From Saliterribacillus persicus (lineage in GTDB: Bacteria; Bacillota; Bacilli; Bacillales; Amphibacillaceae): a stretch of 64,000 bases of DNA. Made by a program: the position numbers and the translations under genes. Every line of letters begins with the position of its first letter. Positions within the stretch are counted from its first letter, which is position 1. Of this stretch, positions 7,421 through 14,472 are shown piece after piece. Where the stretch lies: NCBI RefSeq assembly GCF_003337485.1, contig NZ_QPJJ01000017.1, positions 1 to 64,000 of the forward strand, given 5' to 3'. A model generated the notes under the pieces. That model worked only from the letters and a program-made list of their open reading frames with translations. It was not told the origin of the DNA and ran no database searches.

Positions 7421-7546
7421 TTAGTAATCCATACTCCAGGCTGAGCTATATGTTAATAGACTTTTAGATACAGTATATGAAGTCGAAGATGGATTCTTTT
7501 GTGCAGATACTATAGCCTTTGTAAAGATAGGACCTATTTCTTCCAT
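7421..7546 (-). CDS. possible small protein gene (41 aa), unknown
   Basis: A 42-codon frame starting ATG, with GGAGTG about ten bases upstream and a closer AAGG, and followed about 90 bases later by an intrinsic terminator. The predicted peptide begins MEEIGPIFTKAIVSAQKN and ends in SAWSMDY. It is rich in Ser, Thr and Tyr and lacks Cys. A TATAAT at 7584-7579 could be a -10, without a convincing -35. No family is recognised. It could be a real small protein, a remnant of a larger gene, or chance. The terminator is the main reason to list it. Confidence 0.4.
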   Translation of the reverse strand: MEEIGPIFTKAIVSAQKNPSSTSYTVSKSLLTYSSAWSMDY

Positions 7547-7762
7547 CCTTGTCACACTCCTATATAATTGTTAGTTTAATTATAGTTTTATTTATATTAA
7601 TTTACCGCGTCCAATTTTTAGACTCACACTCGAAAGTAATTTATGATATAAAATAAAAGACACGTTTGAAGATTAATTTAATCAATTAAAAATATAATTT
7701 ATTTTAGTAGCTCTATGTGTTAAAATTTCTCTTGATAAACAAATAAAAACGGGAGGCTTATT

Positions 7763-8446
7763 ATGTTTTCAACTGAACTTGAATTACAGAGTTGCTTTCA
7801 CAATCTTTTACTAAGAAATGCAACAAATAACGAGAAAATAATTGATGAGTTTAATGCCCGTTTTGGTAATGTTGATATTGTTAAAGTAACAAACAACAGC
7901 AACAACCTACTTACCGTGGAACAAGCTAATTTATTATCTGAATTTAGATATGCGAGAATCGTTTCACTCCTTCATAAAAGAGCTGTAAGGACTCTTAACT
8001 ACATCGTGGATATAAGTGGATATGATATAAATACTGTTAAGTATATACTAAAAAAACTGATATTGACTAATATAGTGAATGAGATTACGCCGAATAAATA
8101 TCTAATTAAAGATCAGTTTTCCTTTCCTTTTCTTGAATTCACTTCCTATGAAGCAAAATTACATGATTGGAAAAAGGCAATAACACAGGCAAATAATAAT
8201 AAAAATTTTTCAGCTTACTCTTATGTTGTTTTTCCTGATTATATGGCTAAGAAATTAGCAATAAAGAAAAGAGAATATTTCAAATCTAACAATATTGGTC
8301 TGATTGGAGTTACACCAGATGATTTTACAATCTACCTAGATGTAAAGAAGAAAATTCTACCTTTGAAAAGAAACGTAACATTAATCGCTAGCATAGCAAA
8401 ATTTATGTTATTGGAATATGAAGAAGGAAAGAAGCTAACTATATGA
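7763..8446 (+). CDS. PD-(D/E)xK-like nuclease with inserted winged helix (unknown)
   Basis: A 227-residue protein without a named family known to me. FGNVDIV (residues 35-40, Asp38) and YEAKLHDWKKAITQA (129-143, Glu130 and Lys132, with Gln142) resemble the D...ExK...Q pattern of restriction-endonuclease-like folds, and YVVFP (154-158) looks like the following core strand. Between them residues about 52-115 read as a winged helix-turn-helix (EFRYARIVSLL...INTVKYILKKL). A GGGAGG site precedes ATG. It is convergent with the kinase/TIM-barrel operon, overlaps it by eight bases and shares its terminator. DNA binding or cleavage is inference. A MarR-like regulator is an alternative. Confidence 0.6.
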   Translation: MFSTELELQSCFHNLLLRNATNNEKIIDEFNARFGNVDIVKVTNNSNNLLTVEQANLLSEFRYARIVSLLHKRAVRTLNYIVDISGYDINTVKYILKKLILTNIVNEITPNKYLIKDQFSFPFLEFTSYEAKLHDWKKAITQANNNKNFSAYSYVVFPDYMAKKLAIKKREYFKSNNIGLIGVTPDDFTIYLDVKKKILPLKRNVTLIASIAKFMLLEYEEGKKLTI

Positions 8447-8459
8447 AGTTAGCTTCTTT
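8428..8459. terminator. shared bidirectional terminator inside two convergent ORFs
   Basis: A perfect 13-bp stem AAAGAAGCTAACT/AGTTAGCTTCTTT has a six-base loop (8441-8446) containing the stop codon of the plus-strand gene, and ends in T runs on both strands. The stop of the minus-strand gene is at 8439-8441. Each gene's last codons therefore encode part of the hairpin. Confidence 0.85.
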
Positions 8460-9632
8460 TACTGATTTTATGGCATCAGAATATTGTTTTATATGTCCTG
8501 AATTAATAGTATAGGTATTGTTTGGAAGGTTGTTGAATAACTGTATATTAGTTTCTGCTTCTTCTAGCAAATTTAGAACTTTGTTAGTCTTGTCGGATAC
8601 ATCCGGTAATGAATCAAAAATTTGTACATATTTATACATTTCTTCAAAATGTTGCAAATAGCAATCATTACTATTAAGTATATCTATTGGCGTTTCTAAA
8701 ATTAATTCTCTATCGAGAGAACAGTTATCGAGAATAATTGGATGACTCCTAGCTCCCACATTATATATAGCTTCTTGTAAAGGAACTTCAGAGAATACTT
8801 TGATTGAAGTATATCGTTTCTTTTGAATTCCAAATGCTTTTTCTGGGGGTAAGCCTTTCTGTACCCTATTGAATTTTCTCAAAGAATAAAACCAACCCGT
8901 TCCAACATAATCAGCACCTACTGAAGAGTACAATAACCCTTCAACACTAGTATAGCCTACAATAACTTTAAATCCCATTACCTTTAAATCATAAATAAAT
9001 TGTAAAATATTAGTCAAATGAGCAAGGTCAAACTTATGTCTAAGAGAGCTCATCTCATTTCGATCTACAGTAAAATACACTCCTTCTAGCTCTTCAGAAA
9101 AATCTTCTAAATCTTCTAGGAATTCATTGATATAATCATAGTTAGAGAATGCATTTTCTGATATCACCATAGTTGCAAATAATGGGTTACTATCCTCATG
9201 GGAATTCATATATGTAATATTCTTTTGCCAAGTTTCAAGGACTCTTTCAATTATTCTATGTCCGAAGCTTTCTATATAAAAAGTTGGCGTGCATAGGTAA
9301 TCTAACTCGACTGATTGTTGAAAATCGATATTATTATGAACCAACTCCTCCAAATTTTCTTGTCTTCTTAAAAAAGCTCTATCTATAAGTTCTTTTGGAA
9401 ATTCCGGATAATCTTTTAATTTCTTTTTGTCAGAATTATCGAATTGTTGATAATATTGCTTAAACTCCATTACTTTTACTAAATCTTCATATTCTATATT
9501 TTCGCGAATATATTGATTTATCCTGCTAGAAGTTAAATCTCTTGGGTCCCAAATAATGCCATCGCAAAAATTACTATCTATAATTTTTTTTAATTTTGGA
9601 CCAGCTGCCGGCCCTTGTTGTATCATAAGCAT
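8439..9632 (-). CDS. orphan TIM-barrel-like protein linked to a kinase
   Basis: A 397-residue protein of no family I can name. Spaced hydrophobic strands suggest a (beta/alpha)8 barrel: DGIIWDPRD (about 24-32), DYLCTPTFYI (111-120), LFATMVIS (151-158), GVYFTVDRNE (184-193), FKVIVGYTS (221-229) and ADYVGTGWFYSLRKF (240-254). The C-terminal ~100 residues look helical. The layout recalls tRNA-guanine-transglycosylase-like barrels, but I see no zinc site. It begins three bases after the kinase stop, with AAGGAG inside the kinase's last codons, so the two are one operon and probably one function. It is AT-rich like its neighbours. Confidence 0.6.
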   Translation of the reverse strand: MLMIQQGPAAGPKLKKIIDSNFCDGIIWDPRDLTSSRINQYIRENIEYEDLVKVMEFKQYYQQFDNSDKKKLKDYPEFPKELIDRAFLRRQENLEELVHNNIDFQQSVELDYLCTPTFYIESFGHRIIERVLETWQKNITYMNSHEDSNPLFATMVISENAFSNYDYINEFLEDLEDFSEELEGVYFTVDRNEMSSLRHKFDLAHLTNILQFIYDLKVMGFKVIVGYTSVEGLLYSSVGADYVGTGWFYSLRKFNRVQKGLPPEKAFGIQKKRYTSIKVFSEVPLQEAIYNVGARSHPIILDNCSLDRELILETPIDILNSNDCYLQHFEEMYKYVQIFDSLPDVSDKTNKVLNLLEEAETNIQLFNNLPNNTYTINSGHIKQYSDAIKSVKEANFI

Positions 9633-9635
9633 TAT

Positions 9636-10571
9636 TTAATCACTCTCCTTAAATTCAACTAATGTTTTTTGGATATCTTCAATAGAGCTCGCTCTCCTAA
9701 ATATTTTTTCAGCAGAAAGTTTGACAATAATATCTCGAAAGAATGACTTAGATTTATCAAATTGATCTTTTTCACACCATTTTTTATATACAAACTGCAT
9801 ATCTTTTAATTGATCTTCTGAAAGTCTTCGCAATTCGGGAAGAAACATTTCAATAGCTATCAATCCTAATGGATAAAGGTCGGTTTTAAAAGTCCAATTG
9901 TAATTTGACTGAATTTCTTGTTGTTCTGGTGCCCAATATCTAGGAGTACCCATTGCCATACCAGTTCTAGTAAGCGTTTCATCGTTTGCAGATTTTGCTA
10001 ACCCCGGATCAATAAACATTACCCTTTCTCCATCAATAATTATATTGTTCGGTTTAATATCACGATGAACATAAGTTTTATCCCACATTTTTTTTACTAA
10101 TTCTAATGCCGCATCTAAAAAATATGCAATCTGACTAATGCTATTTTCTTCAAGGTAATAGCTAGATTCATTCATTGTAATCCCATCTACTAATTCCTCA
10201 AAATAATATTTATATAAATGCTCGTTCACTCGGTATTCATCAATATCTTTAGTGATAATCATTTTAGGAAAAATAGGACATTTTTTTGATGCTTTTACCT
10301 CACGAGCTATGATCATTGTAAGTATTCTGATTTCTTCGTTTTTTTGAACTTTTAATTCATCTACATCAACATGTGATACATATTCCATCTGATTAATAGT
10401 ATGATAAGGTGTAACATTATAAATTTTTAAAATTATTGGATTTGGATCACAAATAATTTTGAAAACTGCTTTTTGACCACTTTTTGGAAAAGGACAAATT
10501 GATTGATATTTAATATTATGTCTATCTAAAATTGTTTCAATATCTATTTTAGTTATATATCTTATCTCCAT
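9636..10571 (-). CDS. Hanks-type Ser/Thr protein kinase (soluble)
   Basis: A kinase of 311 residues with nearly every catalytic landmark: IILKIYN (Lys49 for ATP), a Glu near 79-80 for the alpha-C salt bridge, VHRDIKPNNIIID (His169-Arg170-Asp171, Asn176), FIDPGLAK (Asp188, with DPG in place of DFG), GTPRYWAPEQ (APE-like, about 208-217) and TDLYPLGLIAIEMF (Asp231). The glycine-rich loop is poorly defined. There is no membrane segment, PASTA or other sensor domain, unlike housekeeping PrkC. I chose the ATG with GGAGGG five bases upstream over an ATG 12 bases earlier. Co-transcribed with the TIM-barrel gene, which may be its partner or substrate (inference). Confidence 0.85.
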   Translation of the reverse strand: MEIRYITKIDIETILDRHNIKYQSICPFPKSGQKAVFKIICDPNPIILKIYNVTPYHTINQMEYVSHVDVDELKVQKNEEIRILTMIIAREVKASKKCPIFPKMIITKDIDEYRVNEHLYKYYFEELVDGITMNESSYYLEENSISQIAYFLDAALELVKKMWDKTYVHRDIKPNNIIIDGERVMFIDPGLAKSANDETLTRTGMAMGTPRYWAPEQQEIQSNYNWTFKTDLYPLGLIAIEMFLPELRRLSEDQLKDMQFVYKKWCEKDQFDKSKSFFRDIIVKLSAEKIFRRASSIEDIQKTLVEFKESD

Positions 10572-10954
10572 TGCACCCTCCATAAAGCCTTTTCATTAAG
10601 TATAACTCAAAAAAAATAATTTCTCTATAATCATATTAAACTGAGTAAAAATTTCTTTATATAAATTTACTAACAAAAATAATATATCAAAACATTTAAT
10701 AAAGGGGTATATAAACCTCCTCTTGAAAACTCCATACAATTGAAGGGGTATATTTTTAAATATTTGGGTTTAAAAAGCAACCAATAATCTAAATTGTAAA
10801 CAGAGTTAAACCTCAATAAAACGAAGTTTCGCTGTTTAAGTGATGATTGTGTATCATTTTATTTGGCTGAAATTTAGATATTGGTAATGAATTCTAATGA
10901 TTAGGGTATATCAATATTAATAACAATATAAAGATATTATCTGATTAAATAACA
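10572..10954. other. AT-rich non-coding gap upstream of the kinase operon
   Basis: No gene or RNA is recognised here. AAGGGGTATAT occurs twice as a direct repeat (10702-10712 and 10743-10753). On the minus strand a weak TTTTTA/TATAGA pair (about 10650-10622) could serve the kinase operon, but I would not rely on it. The base composition matches the accessory genes rather than the ribosomal genes beyond 11000, so the island edge probably lies at about 10950. Confidence 0.45.
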
Positions 10955-10990
10955 AAAACCTCTTCCCTGCAAAAACAGGAAAGAGGTTTT
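10955..10990 (-). terminator. terminator of the rplM-rpsI operon
   Basis: The stem AAAACCTCTTCCCTG/CAGGAAAGAGGTTTT (one mismatch) with a six-base loop is followed by Ts on the minus strand, 22 bp after the rpsI stop. Confidence 0.85.
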
Positions 10991-11011
10991 GATTTGTAAT
11001 ATAAAGATATA

Positions 11012-11404
11012 TTAACGTTTTGAGAACTGTGGTGCACGACGCGCGCCTTTAAGACCGTATTTTTTACGTTCTTTCATACGAGAGTCACGAGTTAAGAATC
11101 CAGCACGCTTAAGTGTTGTGCGATATTCTGGATCTGCTTCTAATAATGCACGAGCTACACCATGACGAATTGCACCAGCTTGACCAGTGAATCCTCCACC
11201 ATGTACGGTTACTAATACATCGTAGCTTCCTTCAGTCTCTGTAGCAACTAATGGCTGCTTAATGATTGTACGAAGTGTTTCATATGGGAAGTAATCTTCC
11301 GCATCACGTTTATTTACAAGGATACGTCCAGTACCAGGTACTAAACGTACACGAGCAGTTGAGCTTTTACGGCGACCGGTGCCGTAGTATTGTACTTGTG
11401 CCAC
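11012..11404 (-). CDS. rpsI: 30S ribosomal protein S9
   Basis: S9, 130 residues, the usual length. It begins [20 protein letters not shown] and ends with the basic tail RRAPQFSKR, whose last Lys-Arg reaches the peptidyl-tRNA anticodon stem in the P site. The start is GTG with AAAGGAGG about eight bases upstream. It follows rplM by 18 bp and closes this operon, with a strong terminator after it. Part of the 30S head. Confidence 0.97.
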   Translation of the reverse strand: MAQVQYYGTGRRKSSTARVRLVPGTGRILVNKRDAEDYFPYETLRTIIKQPLVATETEGSYDVLVTVHGGGFTGQAGAIRHGVARALLEADPEYRTTLKRAGFLTRDSRMKERKKYGLKGARRAPQFSKR

Positions 11405-11422
11405 TATATTAACCTCCTTTTA

Positions 11423-11860
11423 TTATCCGCGAAGTTCGTAAACTTCTGGTTGTTGTGCTTGGTGCTTGTGCTCAGAACCTCTGTACACATGCAATTTTTT
11501 ACCCATTTTACGTCCTAGGCTACCTTTTGGTAACATACCTTTTACAGTAAGCTCTAGCATTTGTTCAGGGTACTTCGAACGCATTTCATATGCCGTACGA
11601 GACTTCAATCCACCAGGGTGGTTTGAATGACGATAGTAAAGTTTGTCGTTTAATTTGTTACCTGTTAATTCAATTTTTTCAGCATTGATAATGATAACAT
11701 TGTCACCAGTATCCACATGCGGTGTGTAAGTTGGTTTGTGTTTTCCGCGAAGGAGCGTTGCTATTTCACTTGCTAAGCGACCTAGTGTTTGACCCTCTGC
11801 GTCCACAACAAACCATTTGCGTTCAATATTAGCTTCATTTGCCATGAAAGTTGTGCGCAT
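11423..11860 (-). CDS. rplM: 50S ribosomal protein L13
   Basis: L13, 145 residues from [16 protein letters not shown], an exact family length. Motifs include [14 protein letters not shown] and [15 protein letters not shown]. It is an early assembly protein of the large subunit. The ATG has TAGGAGG about nine bases upstream; the frame is open for 27 more codons, but those fall in the leader and are not conserved. Preceded by its own promoter and a 5' region of about 130 nt that may hold an L13-type autoregulatory leader. Confidence 0.97.
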   Translation of the reverse strand: MRTTFMANEANIERKWFVVDAEGQTLGRLASEIATLLRGKHKPTYTPHVDTGDNVIIINAEKIELTGNKLNDKLYYRHSNHPGGLKSRTAYEMRSKYPEQMLELTVKGMLPKGSLGRKMGKKLHVYRGSEHKHQAQQPEVYELRG

Positions 11861-11987
11861 GATCCGTTTACCTCCTAAAAATCTATGTTTCGATTCATCT
11901 AATTTTATTCGTTTTTGGTTGAACGATTTATATTCTAACACGAATTAACTTTCCGGGGCCAATCGTGGTTTAGAAAATAAAATGCCA
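11861..11987 (-). promoter_or_regulatory. rplM 5' leader (possible L13 leader)
   Basis: The untranslated stretch between the rplM promoter and its ribosome site is unusually long for a ribosomal gene. Firmicutes carry a known L13 leader RNA at this position. I cannot fold it reliably by eye, so the call rests on position and length. Confidence 0.4.
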
Positions 11988-11993
11988 TTAATC

Positions 11994-12022
11994 ATAATAT
12001 AACAAATATGGCCTAAAGTCAA
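11994..12022 (-). promoter_or_regulatory. sigma-A promoter of rplM-rpsI
   Basis: TTGACT at 12022-12017, a 17-bp spacer and TATTAT at 11999-11994 on the minus strand. It starts right after the truA terminator hairpin. Confidence 0.75.
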
Positions 12023-12025
12023 TAG

Positions 12026-12052
12026 AAAAAACGCAAGGATTCGTTGCTTTTT
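12026..12052 (-). terminator. terminator after truA
   Basis: On the minus strand AAAAAGCAA pairs with TTGCGTTTTTT, with one bulged base and a seven-base loop, ending in a six-T run. It closes the ecfA1-ecfA2-ecfT-truA unit just before the rplM promoter. Confidence 0.65.
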
Positions 12053-12057
12053 AATTA

Positions 12058-12801
12058 TTATTCATCGTATTTTACCTGATATAAATATAATCCTTGTGGG
12101 GGCGCTGTTTTACTCGCGGCTTTTCTTTCTTTTTTTTCTATTATTTTTTTCATATCTTCAGGCTTTAACTTACCATAACCAATATCAACTAATGTACCTA
12201 CAATGATCCGAACCATATTATATAAGAATCCACTTCCTGCTATCCTAAATATCAGACCTGTATTTTTTTCTAAAAAAGAGGCTGCATAAACCGTTCGTAT
12301 TTTATCTCCTTTTACCGTTGCTTTCGCAGCACAAAAGGAACTAAAATCATGTGTTCCAATTAAATACTTACACGCTTCTTGCATTGCTTTAACATTAATT
12401 GGCGGCGCGACATGGTGTTTATAATGGCGCAAAAATATATTCGGTTCGTCATCTACTAATAACTCATACCGATACTCTTTTTCTATTACATCATAGCGAG
12501 CATGAAAATCATCTTTTACTGGTTCTATCCTTTTCACATTAATATCATCAGGTAAGATGGCAGTTAAAGCTCTTTTCCAATTATCAAGTGGAATTTGTAA
12601 GTCCGAATCAAAATGTAACACTTGTCCTAATGCATGAACGCCTCGATCAGTTCTTCCAGAAGCATGAACTGTAATGCGTAGACCTTTATGCATTTTACTT
12701 AACGCCTTTTCAACTTCACCCTGAACGGTGCGTTGTTTAGGTTGTATTTGGTATCCTGAAAAATTACTACCATCATAGCTAATTACAGCTTTATATCGCA
12801 T
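12058..12801 (-). CDS. truA: tRNA pseudouridine(38-40) synthase TruA
   Basis: TruA makes pseudouridine at positions 38-40 of the tRNA anticodon stem-loop. The catalytic Asp is in HASGRTDRGVHALGQ (about residue 53). Further landmarks are FSGYQIQPKQRTVQG near the N terminus, AGSGFLYNMVRIIVG and the C-terminal PPQGLYLYQVKY. The ATG start gives 247 residues, the same as B. subtilis. A TTG two codons earlier is possible. It starts a few bases after ecfT, in the conserved ecfA1-ecfA2-ecfT-truA order, and is probably translated from that mRNA. Confidence 0.95.
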   Translation of the reverse strand: MRYKAVISYDGSNFSGYQIQPKQRTVQGEVEKALSKMHKGLRITVHASGRTDRGVHALGQVLHFDSDLQIPLDNWKRALTAILPDDINVKRIEPVKDDFHARYDVIEKEYRYELLVDDEPNIFLRHYKHHVAPPINVKAMQEACKYLIGTHDFSSFCAAKATVKGDKIRTVYAASFLEKNTGLIFRIAGSGFLYNMVRIIVGTLVDIGYGKLKPEDMKKIIEKKERKAASKTAPPQGLYLYQVKYDE

Positions 12802-12809
12802 AGGCAACC

Positions 12810-13607
12810 CTACTTTCTCAGTAAAAACATTCCTGCAATCACGAGGGAAAATAATATCATTGCAAGATAGTCTAACTTTCTAATCTTTAATTCTCTAAGT
12901 TTCGTTCTACCTTCCCCTCCTCTATATCCACGAGCCTCCATTGCCATCGCTAGTTCTTCCGCACGTTTAAACGCACTAATAAATAAAGGAACCAGGAGCG
13001 GAATTACAGCCTCCACTCTACTTTTTAAGGAACCAGACCTAAAATCTACTCCTCTTGAAGCTTGTGCTTTAGAAATCTTGTCTGTTTCTTGCATTAAAGT
13101 AGGAATAAATCGCAATGAAATCGACATCATTAAGGCTAATTCATGGACCGGTAGCCGGATTTTTTTCAGAGGATTTAGAAGTGATTCGATCGCATCCGTT
13201 ATTTCTATCGGAGTCGTAGTCAAGGTTAATAATGATGTAAATAATATCAATAAGAAAAAACGTAACGAAATACTAAAACCTTGAATGAGTGCCCCTGAAT
13301 AAATAGGAAACCCTAGGATCCGATAAAGCACCTCACCTTCTTGCGTTACAATAAGGTGAATCGTAAAAGTAAAAATTATTAAAAACCACACAGGAGTGAG
13401 CCCTTTTATAATAAAGGAAGGCTTAATTTTAGTGGATAATGCGACAAGGAATGAAAATATGGTTAATAGTGCATAGCTTAATACGGAATTAGCAAAAAAT
13501 ACAAAAATAACAAAAAAGAATATTAAGGAGATCTTTGTTCGTGGATCCAAACGATGGATAAAGGATTCACCTGGAATATATTGGCCAATTATAAATGCAC
13601 TATTCAT
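12810..13607 (-). CDS. ecfT: energy-coupling factor transporter transmembrane protein EcfT
   Basis: EcfT is the permanent membrane subunit of group II ECF vitamin transporters. Here it has 265 residues with about five to six membrane segments. It shows PGESFIHRLDPRTK at the N terminus, and coupling-helix motifs SKAQASRGVDF and AMEARGYRGG, whose Ala-Arg-Gly triplets contact the two ATPases. It overlaps the end of ecfA2 by eight bases. The module lacks a substrate-binding S component here, as usual, because several S proteins encoded elsewhere share it. Confidence 0.95.
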   Translation of the reverse strand: MNSAFIIGQYIPGESFIHRLDPRTKISLIFFFVIFVFFANSVLSYALLTIFSFLVALSTKIKPSFIIKGLTPVWFLIIFTFTIHLIVTQEGEVLYRILGFPIYSGALIQGFSISLRFFLLILFTSLLTLTTTPIEITDAIESLLNPLKKIRLPVHELALMMSISLRFIPTLMQETDKISKAQASRGVDFRSGSLKSRVEAVIPLLVPLFISAFKRAEELAMAMEARGYRGGEGRTKLRELKIRKLDYLAMILFSLVIAGMFLLRK

Positions 13608-14472
13608 GTTTCTTTAACCCCTTTAATCCAACACTTACTTGCACTGCTAATTCATCTAGGGACTGTCCTTGATAATCAATAGAAAGCCCAAAACGATTAT
13701 TTATCTCTTTTACCACGGTTAAAATTTCTGGTATATCTAATTGCACTTTATTTAATCTAGCTTGGTTCGAAAATACTTCTTGTACGCTGCCTTCTAAGTA
13801 TTTCGTTCCTTTTTCCAGCACAATCACTTTATCCGAAAACTTAAGGGCATCCTCCATGTGATGCGTTACTAAAATAGTAGTTAAACCTTTTTCCTTATGT
13901 AGCCGGTAAAACATATTCATGATTTCTTTTCTTCCCTTAGGATCTAATCCTGCAGTCGGTTCATCAAGCACCAAGACTTTTGGTTCTACTGCTAGCACTC
14001 CTGCTATCGCAACCCGCCTCATTTGCCCACCACTGAGTTCAAATGGAGAGCGATTCAATAAATCCGTAGATATACCCACAGCTTCTATAGACGTCTTTAC
14101 TCGCTCTTTAATCTGCTCTGTTGCCACTCCAAAGTTGGCAGGTCCAAAGCTAATATCTTTTTCTACCGTTTCTTCAAATAATTGATGCTCTGGATATTGA
14201 AATACAATTCCTACTTGTTCTCTTAAGCTTTTCATGTCTTTCGGTTTATGATCAGAGGTAAGAGTAAAATCCCCAATCTTGGTTTTACCATGTGTAGGGC
14301 GTAACAAACCATTTAAATGCTGAATAACGGTGGATTTCCCCGATCCCGTATGACCCACAATAGCTACAAATTCTCCTGATTTAATCTCAAAAGACAGGTT
14401 CTTTAAGGCTTGAAACTGAAAAGGTGAATTTGGTTGATATATATAATCTACGTTTTCAAATGATATGTCCAT
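13600..14472 (-). CDS. ecfA2: energy-coupling factor ATPase EcfA2
   Basis: ABC ATPase of 290 residues: Walker A GHTGSGKST (about 41-49), Q-loop VGIVFQYPEHQLF, signature LSGGQMRRVAIAG, Walker B KVLVLDEPTAGLD and switch His in LVTHHMED. The C-terminal extension ends GLKGLKKHE. It forms a heterodimer with EcfA1 that drives EcfT and exchangeable S proteins. It overlaps the 3' end of ecfA1 by 25 bases and ecfT by eight, showing translational coupling across the operon. Confidence 0.95.
   Translation of the reverse strand: MDISFENVDYIYQPNSPFQFQALKNLSFEIKSGEFVAIVGHTGSGKSTVIQHLNGLLRPTHGKTKIGDFTLTSDHKPKDMKSLREQVGIVFQYPEHQLFEETVEKDISFGPANFGVATEQIKERVKTSIEAVGISTDLLNRSPFELSGGQMRRVAIAGVLAVEPKVLVLDEPTAGLDPKGRKEIMNMFYRLHKEKGLTTILVTHHMEDALKFSDKVIVLEKGTKYLEGSVQEVFSNQARLNKVQLDIPEILTVVKEINNRFGLSIDYQGQSLDELAVQVSVGLKGLKKHE

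Larger units (their letters stand above)
7138..7762. other. AT-rich spacer with one possible small gene
   Basis: This 625-bp stretch is clearly AT-rich. The only coding signal I can support is the minus-strand 41-codon frame and its terminator (listed separately). No tRNA, repeat array or IS end is visible. I see no strong sigma-A promoter for the plus-strand gene that follows; TAAAAT at 7721-7726 is a possible -10 with only TTTATT as -35. Confidence 0.5.

Noticed and set aside
7138-7762. CRISPR array or tRNA-associated attachment site in the accessory region
   Set aside because: I looked for regularly spaced repeats and tRNA cloverleaf sequence and found neither.
8439-10571. Assignment of the kinase/barrel genes to a named defence system (BREX PglW, Stk2, Dpd)
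   Set aside because: No accompanying methylase, phosphatase, helicase or zinc-binding TGT signature is visible, so a named system cannot be supported.
11861-11941. N-terminal extension of L13 by 27 codons
   Set aside because: The extension lies in the rplM leader. The internal ATG has a good ribosome site and gives the exact family length.
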